Below are positions 17,664 through 28,000 of a stretch of 64,000 nt of DNA, in pieces. Position 1 is the first letter of the stretch; each line of letters starts with the position of its first letter. The stretch lies in NCBI RefSeq assembly GCF_001277195.1, contig NZ_CP012268.1, positions 620,001 to 684,000 of the forward strand, in the 5' to 3' direction. The position numbers and the translations under genes are program-made. The notes under the pieces are model-generated. The model ran no database searches. It had not been told where the DNA came from and was given only the letters and a program-made list of their open reading frames with translations. This DNA is from Cronobacter muytjensii ATCC 51329. GTDB lineage: Bacteria > Pseudomonadota > Gammaproteobacteria > Enterobacterales > Enterobacteriaceae.

Positions 17664-17671
17664 GCCGATAA
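17664..17671 (+). promoter_or_regulatory. FliA (sigma28)-like -10 element upstream of the chemoreceptor gene
   Basis: GCCGATAA is an exact match to the sigma28 -10 consensus, 63 bp upstream of the FIST chemoreceptor start. The -35 at the normal 11-bp spacing is poor (TGTTTTAT against TAAAGTTT). Because most chemoreceptor genes are in the FliA regulon, the match is plausible but not proven. Confidence 0.45.
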
Positions 17672-17734
17672 CAGAGGGGCAGAGAGGAGTATTTCTCTGA
17701 ATAATTTGAATTACAGAGATAAAAAGAGGCCACC

Positions 17735-19681
17735 ATGGGGATCCTGTCAACATTAATAACGGGTCCAGGACGGACATTTTCGGCATCAAGCCCCCGTAGC
17801 GGTGTGTATCGCTGTCAGAAATTACCGACATCGTTACGTGACGCGGGCGTGCCGGATAAGCCGGGCATCTTGATGGTATTTGTACCGCCCAACGCGAATT
17901 TTCATGCTGTCAGTCAGGTCTGGCAGCGCTTCGCCACGCCGGAGCGCACCGTACTGGTGCTCTCCTCTACCGGCACGCTGTGCCAGCAGGAAAAAGCGAC
18001 AGTCTATTGTGATTTGGAGGGCGACGAGGGGAGCTGGCTGCTGCTGCCGAAAGCGCTCATTGGCCGCCACGAAGTGCACTCTGTTGATCTGCATACCCGT
18101 CTTCCAGGCGCCATGCAGCGCGTGGAGGCGATTTCACGCGATCTCAGCGCGCTTGATGTGCGCCTGTCGCTCAACGCCGAACGTACCTTCGCACTGATCT
18201 ACTGCGACGGTCTCGCCGCCTCGGAAGGGTTTCTGATGCAGGCCTGGTATAAGTCCGGGCGCTTTCCGTGTCTCGCCGTGGGCGGCGCGGCGGGCGGCAA
18301 ACTCGATTTCAGCGGCACCTGGATGAGCGTCAACGGGCGCATGATGGAAGGCCGCGCGATTGTCGTGCTGTGCGAAATGGCGCCGGGTAAATCCTTCGCG
18401 CCGTTTAAAAGCCAGAACTTCCAGCCTGCCGACAAAAGCTGGCTGGTGGCGCAGGCTGATCCGGTTGCGCGCACCGTCAACTCGTTGTTCGACGCCAAAG
18501 GCCAGCAACAGCCGATCGTGTCGTATCTGGCAAGCCAGCTTAACTGCAAACCCGATCAGCTCGCGCAGGCGCTCGAAGGCTATACCTTCGCGGTAAAAGT
18601 GGGTGACGATTTCTTTATTCGATCCGTAGCGCAGATCGAATCCTCACAGATCCGCTTCTTCTGCGATCTGGAGTTTGGCGATCGGCTGTACCTGATGAAA
18701 GCGACCGATTTTGTCGCCCATACGGTGAATGACTGGCAGGCGTTTACGCGTCGCTATGGCAAACCGGCGGGCATGTTGCTCAACGACTGCGTACTGCGTC
18801 GCATGAACAACCTCGCTACATTGCCGCGTGCGGATTTCTTCCGCCAGATCCCGGCGGCAGGGTTCTCAAGCTTCGGCGAGATCCTCGGGGTGCCTATCAA
18901 CCAGACGCTCTCCGCGCTGGTGTTTTTCGATAAGCCCAACCAGGCGATGAGCCAGTTCCCGGTGGAGTATGCGGCCTATGCCGCGCACTATGCTCAGCGC
19001 ACGCTGCGCCGCTGGGAGGCGATGCACCGCATGCAGTCGCAGGTGATTGAGCAGGTCATCAGCTATCAGCAGGAGCTGTCGCCGCTGCTCTCAACGCTGC
19101 CGCTGCTGGAGCACGCCACGTCGCAGCAGACCGAAACGCTGGATATCGCGCAGGGCAATATTCGCTCCATGAGCAGCGCCGCGCGCGATACGCGCGATGC
19201 GCAGGACCGGCTGGAGCAGGGGTTAAGCGATCTGGAGACCATCTCCGAAGGCATCACTAAAATCACCAGCGGGATCCGCTCGATTGCCGATCAGACCAAC
19301 CTGCTGGCGCTCAACGCCGCGGTGGAGGCGGCGCGCGCCGGGGAATCCGGACGCGGTTTCGCCGTAGTAGCGGGCGAAGTGCGCCGGCTGGCGCATCTTT
19401 CGCGCGAACAGGCGGAGGCGACGGCGCACAGCATCAATGAGTCCGTCGAGACTATCGCGCGCATTCGTCAGGTCACCACAGAAACGGTCAACGCGACCCA
19501 GACTATGGCAGACCGCAGTATCGAAGCCGCGGACCGTATCGCCTCGATGAGCGAGCAGACCAGCGAAGAGCGTGAAAACGTCGCCCAGAGCCTGGGCCGC
19601 CTGAAAGTGGTGGCGAAAGGGATGGACGCGATGCAGGAGGCCGTCGCTCAGCTGCGCACGTTGCAGGAGCTGGCGAAGTAA
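17735..19681 (+). CDS. Soluble FIST-domain methyl-accepting chemotaxis protein
   Basis: This 648-residue protein has no membrane segment or signal peptide. Residues from about 35 to 370 look like FIST N and C domains, cytosolic ligand-sensing modules often found in signalling proteins (the GGAAGGKLDFSG segment and the GEILGVPINQTLSALVFF segment are typical). The C-terminal third (about 430-645) is an MCP signalling coiled coil with the conserved hairpin tip (IADQTNLLALNAAVEAARAG, then ESGRGFAVVAGEVRRLA at about residues 512-550) that binds CheA and CheW. There is no HAMP domain and no CheR-tethering pentapeptide (it ends ELAK). Expected role: a cytoplasmic receptor reporting an internal small molecule to the flagellar motor. 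It is monocistronic. Confidence 0.9.
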   Translation: MGILSTLITGPGRTFSASSPRSGVYRCQKLPTSLRDAGVPDKPGILMVFVPPNANFHAVSQVWQRFATPERTVLVLSSTGTLCQQEKATVYCDLEGDEGSWLLLPKALIGRHEVHSVDLHTRLPGAMQRVEAISRDLSALDVRLSLNAERTFALIYCDGLAASEGFLMQAWYKSGRFPCLAVGGAAGGKLDFSGTWMSVNGRMMEGRAIVVLCEMAPGKSFAPFKSQNFQPADKSWLVAQADPVARTVNSLFDAKGQQQPIVSYLASQLNCKPDQLAQALEGYTFAVKVGDDFFIRSVAQIESSQIRFFCDLEFGDRLYLMKATDFVAHTVNDWQAFTRRYGKPAGMLLNDCVLRRMNNLATLPRADFFRQIPAAGFSSFGEILGVPINQTLSALVFFDKPNQAMSQFPVEYAAYAAHYAQRTLRRWEAMHRMQSQVIEQVISYQQELSPLLSTLPLLEHATSQQTETLDIAQGNIRSMSSAARDTRDAQDRLEQGLSDLETISEGITKITSGIRSIADQTNLLALNAAVEAARAGESGRGFAVVAGEVRRLAHLSREQAEATAHSINESVETIARIRQVTTETVNATQTMADRSIEAADRIASMSEQTSEERENVAQSLGRLKVVAKGMDAMQEAVAQLRTLQELAK

Positions 19682-19717
19682 TCTGTCGTGCGTCCTGAAA
19701 GGGGCGGGCTTTTATTT

Positions 19718-19753
19718 AAAGGCGAGAAGGGCGTATGTCCTCTCGCCTTTTTT
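19718..19753 (+). terminator. Terminator of the FIST chemoreceptor gene
   Basis: Arms AAAGGCGAGA / TCTCGCCTTT with a 13-base loop, followed by TTT, 37 bp after the stop. Confidence 0.8.
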
Positions 19754-19856
19754 ATTCGCCGGTGCCGGAAGATTTACGCCGCCGTGCGGGTTATTCTTAT
19801 GGCACATAAGAATTTGCGCCCGACGCCAGTACGGCGGCCCGGTCAGGAGATCCCGG

Positions 19857-20231
19857 ATGGAATATCTCTTTTTCGATGCGTTATATCTTATTGCGGCCAT
19901 TGCTGTGGGGGTTGTGGTCTGCCGTGCGGCCTTATGGATCCGCCAGTGCGTTATCGAGGCGGATATTATGAAAAACGGTATCGCCGCCAATGCCGATATC
20001 CTTTCGATCCACCGCGATAATCACCTGCACCGGCATAACGTAAAATGCGTCATGGTCGTCAGATTCAAAACTCAGGACGGGCAGGAAGTGCAGTCGCGCC
20101 TGGTTCAGATAATGTCTGTCAGAGAATATAAACGCTTCGCCTCCGGCACTGGCGTGACCATTAAATATGCCGCCAGTCGCCCGGCGCGCGTTGTGTTATA
20201 CGACCGCCCGCTGGTGCTGGGAGCGCGTTAA
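19857..20231 (+). CDS. Small membrane-anchored protein of unknown function
   Basis: This 124-residue protein has one N-terminal membrane segment (about 5-28, FFDALYLIAAIAVGVVVCRA) and a hydrophilic domain that ends TGVTIKYAASRPARVVLYDR. The last part resembles DUF3592-type beta domains, in which a conversion to the form V-x-Y-x-P-x-x-P-x-x-V is common, but I cannot assign it firmly. AGGAG lies about 9 bases before the ATG. It stands alone between the chemoreceptor and the DUF7079-like gene. Confidence 0.65.
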   Translation: MEYLFFDALYLIAAIAVGVVVCRAALWIRQCVIEADIMKNGIAANADILSIHRDNHLHRHNVKCVMVVRFKTQDGQEVQSRLVQIMSVREYKRFASGTGVTIKYAASRPARVVLYDRPLVLGAR

Positions 20232-20411
20232 ATGTTTTGCGTTATTCACAACCCGTATAAATATTTTTGCTGTTGCCAAACCCGGCCATGCACTGGTGTG
20301 TGTTATCCGGCATTTTTTGATGGTCTTATACAGGCAGACCCGTCGGGGGCGTTTCTTGACGAAAGATTTCAGGACATCGCTTAGAGCCTCTGCGCTGGCG
20401 TCTGTTTTCGG

Positions 20412-20813
20412 TTACAGGCAATCCCCGTTTCTCAGCGCATCCAGCTCAGCGCAAAGCCTGTCAACATCATGCTGAATATATTTCCGACGCCGCTTTAACA
20501 GAAAACGGGCAGGAAGCATTCGCTCAATTAACGTCGGCTTTCTCGCGACATATTCCATCACCATCAGTTTTACATTTTCCTCTGACCAGCCTTGCATGAC
20601 AGGAGCTGGACTATGCAGAAGGTTAACCTGCAAGGTTGGCGCGACCTCTTCATCGAGAATAGTCAAAATCTCTTCACGGCTTTTACCGGTTTCTTTTAGC
20701 ACCTGCGCCATCCACCGATAATCGTAGTCCTGTAATTCTCGCCCGGTAAAAATCTCCGACAGGGCATACCAGACAGGAACCCGGCTGGCGATTTCAGCGT
20801 CTGTAAGGTGCAT
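20412..20813 (-). CDS. DUF7079-like small protein
   Basis: This 133-residue soluble protein follows the pattern of a family I recall as DUF7079: a start of the type LTDAEIASRVPVWYALSEIF, then VLKETGKSREEILTILDEEV followed by APTLQVNLL. The function is unknown. The C-terminal 40 residues are basic (FLLKRRRKY). It is read in the same direction as ssrA but lies beyond the ssrA terminator. Confidence 0.65.
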   Translation of the reverse strand: MHLTDAEIASRVPVWYALSEIFTGRELQDYDYRWMAQVLKETGKSREEILTILDEEVAPTLQVNLLHSPAPVMQGWSEENVKLMVMEYVARKPTLIERMLPARFLLKRRRKYIQHDVDRLCAELDALRNGDCL

Positions 20814-21019
20814 AGGGTTTTTCTGCGTGATGAGTGACGTCCAGGTATGGTGGGGGATTTAAGATGAGAGGGCAAGCCGTAAAAGATCAAGGTGCGGCGG
20901 ATAACAGGCGCTGAAACGGCGCAAGAAGAAGCGCGGCGTGTAACTTGTTCTTGTGCATGATGCTGTAGAGACGGGTATCTGTTAGCAGCCCAGAATATGA
21001 TCGAATACGCTACAGACAC

Positions 21020-21052
21020 AAAAAAGCCCGCAGGGCTTACGCCGTGCGGGCT
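21020..21052 (-). terminator. Terminator of ssrA
   Basis: Minus-strand hairpin AGCCCGCA / TGCGGGCT followed by TTTTTTGTG, about 45 bp past the CCA end of tmRNA. Confidence 0.85.
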
Positions 21053-21098
21053 CTCAGGACTTCATCGGATGACTCTGGTAATCACCGATGGAGAATTT

Positions 21099-21462
21099 TG
21101 GTGGAGCTGGCGGGAGTTGAACCCGCGTCCGAAATTCCTACATCCTCGGTACTACATGCTTAGTCCAGTCTTTACATTCGCCTGGCAGCTGCGGACGGAC
21201 ACGCCACTACCAGACTAGCCTGATTAGTTTTAACGCTTCAACCCCAGGCAGGGCATCCACGCGATCTCTTTTGGGTTTGACCTCTCTTGATCCCCGTCCT
21301 AAGAGCGGAGGCTAGGGAGAGAGGGCTCTAAGCAGGTTATTAAGCTGCTAAAGCGTAGTTTTCGTCGTTTGCGACTATTTTTTTGCGGCTTTTTACGAGG
21401 CCAACCGCCCCTCGGCATGCACCTTGGGTTTCGCGAATCCCGTCGAATCCAGAATCAGCCCC
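21099..21462 (-). ncRNA. ssrA: Transfer-messenger RNA (tmRNA, SsrA)
   Basis: At 364 nt this matches the 363 nt of E. coli tmRNA. The 5' end GGGGCTGATTCTGGATTCGA and the 3' end GGTTCAACTCCCGCCAGCTC followed by CACCA form the tRNA-Ala-like acceptor/T-arm region. The resume-frame at 21340-21372 encodes the tag ANDENYALAA followed by tandem stops (TAATAA). With SmpB, encoded 18 kb away at 39267, it rescues stalled ribosomes and marks the products for ClpXP. The ssrA 3' end is a common integration target in enterics; no prophage is present at it here. Confidence 0.98.
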
Positions 21463-21477
21463 AAAAGTGTAACGCTA

Positions 21478-21507
21478 AGTATAACAGATTTTCCCCACGC
21501 GTGACCA
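21478..21507 (-). promoter_or_regulatory. Promoter of ssrA
   Basis: On the minus strand, -10 TATACT (21478-21483), an 18-bp spacer and -35 TGGTCA (21502-21507), placed 15 bp upstream of the mature 5' end. The strong -10 fits a highly expressed stable RNA. Confidence 0.6.
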
Positions 21508-21842
21508 GTCCATATCGTTTCGTCTGCTGAGTGCTGCTTTTTTGCGCTTTTCATCAATCTTCATCATGTTACATAAAAATGAGATTTTGCTCACGAAATT
21601 ACCCGCTCGCTATATTTATTTTGCAGGAAAAATCTGGTCATAAATGAGAAATAAAAGGTCGGGGAAAAATAGGATATATTTTTACGATTCTTTAAAGATG
21701 AGTTTATTAATGCATTTTTGATGATTTCATATCTCATTAATAACGGGTGAGGCACATTTTGAAATTCTGATACTTAGCAAATAAATAAGAGTTGCTAGAC
21801 TATTTTTAATATTCTGCAAGCACTCTTTTTTTTATCATTTTT

Positions 21843-21871
21843 TTGCCAAACCGCACCGGGTTGCTTATACA
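21843..21871 (+). promoter_or_regulatory. Candidate sigma70 promoter of the adhesin operon
   Basis: -35 TTGCCA (21843-21848), a 17-bp spacer and -10 TATACA (21866-21871). If used, the leader would be about 190 nt and would include the palindrome at 22009-22030. Confidence 0.5.
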
Positions 21872-22008
21872 TTTTGTTAAGTATTTGTACATATAACCCG
21901 CTTCGCTTTATGTCAACTCATTGTTTTTTATAGATTTAACAAACATTACAACACATTTCGGGAAATCATCTCCCTAGGCGCCGCCCTGTTCGGTGAGGGG
22001 CGAACCAT

Positions 22009-22030
22009 AAGTGTCTATTAATAGACGCTT
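22009..22030. repeat. 22-bp near-perfect palindrome before the adhesin start
   Basis: Arms AAGTGTCTATT and AATAGACGCTT are complementary except at one position. It lies 40 bp upstream of the adhesin start codon. It may be a repressor operator or an RNA hairpin in the leader; its regulator is unknown. Confidence 0.6.
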
Positions 22031-22070
22031 ATGTCGCGCAGCGTGCTTCCCCTGTCAGAGGAAATCAAGA

Positions 22071-25000
22071 ATGGCCGTTCAAAATAGTCTTTCGCCTACC
22101 GTGGATATTCTCAACCAGAACACTGGCAACGTGATTACTCATTATTCCCAAAATGCGGACCGGGTGGTCAATTTATCCCAGACAAGCATTGTGCGAATAA
22201 ATGCTTCTCCCGAAACGGTTAATTTTTATGAGCGGCAGGGGAATGACCTGATTGTCCATATGCGGGACGGGACAACGGTACGCTACCAGAACTTCTTTCA
22301 GCTGGATGCCGAAGGCCAGCATAGTGAACTGATTTTCGAAGACGACCAGGGGGTTCACCACGCGCTGTTCCCGTTCGCCTCTGAAGCTGGCCCTGCGGTC
22401 GCCGAGGCGATTGTCCCGACAATGGCAGAGACCACGCTCGGCGCGCTGACCGGCGCGGAAGGGCTGACCACGCTGGAGGTCCTGGGCGGCATTGCGGCGG
22501 TTGGGGCAATCGCGGGCGTTGCGATCGCGGCCAGCAATAGCGGCGGCGGCGGTGACGGCGATAATAACAATGGTGGCGGTAACAACGGTGGCGGTGACAA
22601 CGGCGGAGGCGATAACGGCGGCGGTGACAACGGCGGGGGCGATAATGGCGGCGGTGAAACGCCGGACCCGGCGGAAATCGCGCTTGATCCTCTCACCGAC
22701 GATAACGTACTTAACAGCAGCGAAGTGCTGCAAAACCAGGTGCTGAGCGGTGTAGTGGACGTCGCCAATGCAGGCCGCACTATCACCGTCACGCTGGGCG
22801 GACAGACCTACACCGGCGTGATTGGCGCTGACGGTACCTGGAGCGTGACGCTGCCCGCAGGCGCTTTGCAGGCGTTGCCCCAGGGGCTTAACACCATCAA
22901 CGTGTCGCTGGTGGACGTCAACGGCAACACGGTGAACCAGACCGTCGATATCAACGTCGATACCGTCGCGCCCACGCTGCGGCTGACCCCGTTCACCGAC
23001 GGCGTGCTGGGCGGCGAACAGACGGCGACTGACCAGATCCTGCGCGGCTTCACCGGCGTGGCGGAAGAGGGGCAAACCGTCACTATCACGCTGAACGGCA
23101 AAACGTACACCGCCATCGTCGGTGCGGACGGTAGCTGGGAGGCGGCCATCCCGGCGGCGGATCTGCAGGCGTTGCAGGATGGCCAGCAGTATGTGCTGGC
23201 CGTCAGCATTACCGATCTCGCGGGCAACACCACCACCAGCGAAGCCCGTTTTACCGTTAACCTCGACCAGCCCGCGCTGACCGTTGATCCGCTCACGGCG
23301 GATAACGCGCTGAACGGCGCAGAGCTGGGGCTGGATCAGGTACTGAGCGGCTCCACGCAGAATATCGCGGCGGGTACCGTGGTGACGGTGACGCTAAATG
23401 GCGTGAACTATTTTGCCACCGTGGGCGGCGACGGCACCTGGCAGGTGACCATCCCAAGCGGCGATCTTGAGGCGCTCGCTAACGGCAACGCTACGCTCAG
23501 CGTGAGTGTGCCGAATGGCACCGGCGCGCCGCTCACCGTAACGGATACTATCGTGGTGGACCGCACCGTACCGTCGGTCTCAATCGCCATTCTCTCCACC
23601 GATGACTACCTCAACGCGGCAGACGCCACGCAGCCGCTGGAGATCCGCGGCATCACCACCGTGACCGGGCCGGGCGCGCAGGTCACGGTCACGTTCAATG
23701 ATAAAACCTACACCGCCGTGCTCGACAGTGCAGGCAACTGGAGCGTGGTCATTCCGGCGGCGGATCTGGCCTCGCTGCCGGATGGCCCGCGCACCGTTAC
23801 CGCGACCGTCACCGCAGGGCAAACCACCGCCACGGCGGACCGAGTGATAAACGTCGCGATTAACGATCTGCCGGAGCCGACCATCACGACGCCGTTTGGC
23901 GACGGCGCGCTGAATGCCGAAGACCTGCAGCAGAACCAGACGCTCACCGGCAATACGGGCGTCAGCGGCAGCGGCCAGACGGTTACCGTACAGATAGGCA
24001 ACCAGACGTACACCACGACCGCGGGCACCGACGGCGGCTGGAGCGTCACTGTGCCCGCCTCGCAGCTGCAAACGCTGCCGACAGGGCAGACGCCGGTTGT
24101 GGTCACAGTCACGGACGGCGCGGGCAACAGCGCCAGCAGCAGCACCACGGTGACCGTCGACACCACGCCGCCGACGCTTTCGCTCTACACGCTGACCGAC
24201 GACGGCAAGCTTAACGCGCAGGAGCTGACCACCGATCAGGTGCTCTCCGGCAACAGCTCGGAGGCCGGGCAGACCGTCACCGTCACGCTTAACGGCCAGA
24301 CTTACACCACGACGACCGGCAGCGACGGCAACTGGCAGATAACGCTGCCCGCCGCCGATCTCGGCGCGCTCTCGCCGGGCGCGAACCCGATTGTCGTGAC
24401 CACCACCGACGCCGCCGGCAACACCACGACGGTGACCGATGCCATTGATGTGAAAACCGCGCAGCCGTCTGTCACCGTCACGCCGTTTACCGGCGATAAC
24501 GTGCTGGACGCGGCGGAAATCAAAACCGCGCAGCCGTTGCAGGGCAGCGTGACCAACGCCGAGCCGGGCAGCCTGGTGGCGGTCACGATCGGCGCATGGA
24601 GCGCCACGGCAACGGTGGATGCGGCTGGCAACTGGCGCGTCGATGTGCCCGCCGTCGTGTTGCAGGGGCTGGCAAATGGCGATAACGCCATTCAGGTGAG
24701 CGTTACCGACACCTGGAATCAGACCCAGACGATCCAGGCGCCGATCACGGTGGATACCGCCGCCTCCGGCGTCGCCATCAGCATCATCGCCGACGACGAT
24801 TTTATTAACCGCGCCGAAGCGGATTCGCCGTTAACCATCCGCGGCACCAGCGCCGGGCTTCCGGCCAATACCGAAATCACCTTCACGCTCAACGGCATCA
24901 ACTATACCGCGACGGTCGACGCCAGCGGCAACTGGGAAACCACCGTTCCGGCGGTGGATCTGCAACAGTTGCCGGATGGGAGCTATGAAGTGACTGCCAC

Positions 25001-28000
25001 GGCGCAGGTAGGCGGCGTCAGCGACAGCCATACGCTGACCGTTATCATCAACAACCTGCCGGATGTGACGGTCGACCCGCTGTTTAACGACGGCACGCTA
25101 AGCCAGGCCGAAGCGGGTGTTGATCAGATCCTGACCGGCACGACCGGCAGCACCGGCGCGGGCCAGACGGTGACCGTCACGCTGAACGGTCAGGCTTATC
25201 AGGGCACGGTCGACGCCGACGGCAACTGGTCCGTCACGCTGCCGTCCGGCGCGCTGGACTCGCTCACCGGCAACGATTCGCCGGTACCGCTGCAGATTGT
25301 CGTGAGTGATGCGGCAGGTAACAGCCAGACTTCGACGGTCGATTTCACTGTCGATGTCGACGCCCCGACGCTGACGCTCAACCCGTTCGCTCAGGATGAC
25401 GCGCTGAACATCACCGAGGCGGGCCAGGCGCAGCCGTTTTCGGGCGTGGCCGCTGGTGCGGCGCAGGGCGACAGCATCGTCGTGACGCTGAACGGCAAAA
25501 CCTATACCACCACGGTGACCGGCACGAACGGTGAGTGGTCGGTGGATATCCCGGCGGCGGATCTGCAGGCGCTGCCGAACGGCCAGGCGCAGTTTAGCGT
25601 CACGGTCACCGATGCGGCGGGCAACACCGCCACCGCCACGCGCCCGATTACCGTCGCGGTCGACCCGGCGCGCGCGCCGCTGCTGACTATCGATCCGGTC
25701 GGCGGCGACGGCGTGATTGATGCGGGCGAACGCGCCACTGGCGTGACGCTCAGCGGCACCGCCACCAACGTCACCGCCGGGCAAACCGTCACGGTGCAGC
25801 TTGGCGACGACACGTTTACCGGCGTAGTGGATTCGGCGGGGCGCTGGCAGGTGGATCTGCCTGCCAGCGCCTTAACGGGCCTCACTAACGGCGATTACAC
25901 CCTGACGGTGGGCGTGAGCGACGCGGCGGGTAACAGCGCAAGCCTCGATCGCGGTTTCAGCGTTGATACCGACATCAGCGCGCTGGTAGTGTCGCCGATT
26001 ACCGGCGATAACCGCGTCTCGCTCAATGAGATAGCCGATGGTCTGGTGCTGAGCGGCACCAGCGTGAATTTCGCGCCGCAAACGACGCTGACTATTACGC
26101 TCAACGGCAAACAGTACACCGCGACCACCGACGCCGACGGCGGCTGGAGCCTTACCGTGCCGCGCGCCGACGCGCTGGCGATTGGCGATGGCACCGCGAC
26201 GCTGACCGTCTCCGGCACCGATGAAAACGGCGCGATCGTCTCCGGCAACCAGAGTTTTACCATCATCACCACCGCGTTGCCGGAAGTGACGCTCAACACG
26301 CCGTTCACCGACGGTATCATTAGCGCCGCGGAAGTGAACGCCGGCGGCGCGCTGAGCGGCTCCACCGGCGTGAACGGCGCGGGGCAAACCGTCACCGTAC
26401 AGCTTGGCGATAACACTTATACCGCCGTGGTGGACAGCAGCGGCAACTGGTCGGTCACGCTGCCGCCCGCCGCGCTGCAAGGGCTTGGGGAAGGCGACAC
26501 GCCGCTGGTGGTCACTGTGACCGACGCCGCCGGCAACCAGAACACGTCTGAAAGCACCGTGACGGTCGATCTCACAGCGCCGGTGCTGACCGTCAATGAC
26601 ATCACCGCCGATAACATCGTTAACGGCGCCGAGGCCGCGCAGCCGCTCACCATCAGCGGCAGCGCGACGCCTTACGATCCGCAGAATCCGCAAACGGTGC
26701 TGGTACAGATTGGCGGCCAGAGCTATAGCGCGCTGGTGCAGAGCGACGGCACCTGGAGCGTGACGCTGCCTGCGGGCGCGCTCGCGGCGCTGCCGGACGG
26801 CCCGGTGAGCGTCACCGCCACGGTGAGCGACGCGGCGGGCAACACCGCCAGCGAAAAAGTCTCGCTGACGCTGGACGCCTCCACGGCTAACGCGCCGCTG
26901 GTCACGGTCAATACCGTGGCGACGGATAACTTCATCAACGCCGCCGAGGCGCAGTCGCCGCTGCAAATCACCGGCACCACCACCCGCGTCGAGCCGGGCC
27001 AGACCGTGACCGTCACCCTGAACGGGCAGACGTATACCGGCGAGGTTCAGCCGAACGGCACCTGGGCCGTGACGGTCCCCACCACCGCGCTGGCACAGGT
27101 CGCGGACGGCCAGCAGATTGTTACTGTGATCGTCACCGACCAGTCGGGCAACCAGGCGTTTGTCGAGTACCCGGTGACGTTCACCGCCCAGCCGGGCTCG
27201 CAGCCGCAACTGGCGCTGAACCCGATCGCGGGCGACGACATCATCAACAGCCAGGAGAGCGGCCAGCCGCTTGACATCACCGGCACGTCGTCGAATCTCG
27301 CGCCAGGCACCATCGTCAGCGTGGTGTTTAACAACGTCACCTATACCGGCACCACCGACGCCAACGGCCTGTGGAGCGTGACGGTGCCGGCGTCGGCGCT
27401 CGCCGGGCTTGCCGATGACGGCTATACCGTCACGGTCACCGCCAGCGACGCCGCGCAGAACACGGCGACCGACACCAGCACGGTGACGGTAGATACCGCG
27501 CTGCCGCCGACCGGCATCAACCCCGGCAGCTTCCTTGATGACAATATTCTCAACGTCAGCGAGTCGCTCACCGGGCAGACGCTCGGCGGCACCACGACCG
27601 CAGGCTCGACCGTCGTACTGGTGGTAGGCGGCCAGAGTTTTGAAACCGTGGCGGGCAACGACGGCACCTGGAGCATCACCATTCCGGCGGCGCAGCTACA
27701 GGCGCTGGATAACGGCCCGCAGGAGCTGACGCTGACGGTCACCGATCCGCGCGGCAACACCGACACGCTGCCGTTGCCGGTTACCGTGGGTAACGACAGC
27801 GCGCCGACGGTGGCGCTCGACGCTATCTTCACTGATGGCCTGATTAACCTGAGCGAAATTCAGAATGGCGGCGTTATCAGCGGCACCTCGACAGGGCTTG
27901 CGGTCGACACGCCGATTGTGGTGACGATTGGCGGCGTAACGCTGGACGGCGTCATCGGCGCAGGCGGCGCGTGGCAGATTAACGTCGGCCCGAACGAGCT

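Larger units (their letters stand above)
21508..22070. other. AT-rich regulatory region between ssrA and the giant adhesin gene
   Basis: About 560 bp, markedly more AT-rich than the surroundings, especially 21540-21960, with many A/T runs. It holds no credible gene. It contains the candidate promoter at 21843-21871 and the palindrome at 22009-22030. The composition fits an H-NS-silenced promoter region for a transferred adhesin locus; this last point is inference. Confidence 0.6.

Noticed and set aside
20300..21098. Prophage or integrative element at the ssrA 3' end
   Set aside because: No integrase, no phage gene and no duplicate of the ssrA 3' end was seen in the DNA downstream of ssrA.
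22011..22070. Upstream GTG start for the adhesin
   Set aside because: It would add 20 residues with three Cys, runs through the palindrome and lacks a ribosome binding site, while ATG 22071 has one.
22572..22655. Short regular repeats resembling a CRISPR array
   Set aside because: Units are 15 bp without spacers, in frame and inside a coding sequence encoding GGGDN; they are a protein hinge.
25872..27209. Minus-strand ORF of 445 codons inside the adhesin gene, and many similar ones
   Set aside because: The products are Arg/Gly/Ala/His-rich with no domain or ribosome binding site. They are shadows of GC-rich repeated coding DNA on the other strand.
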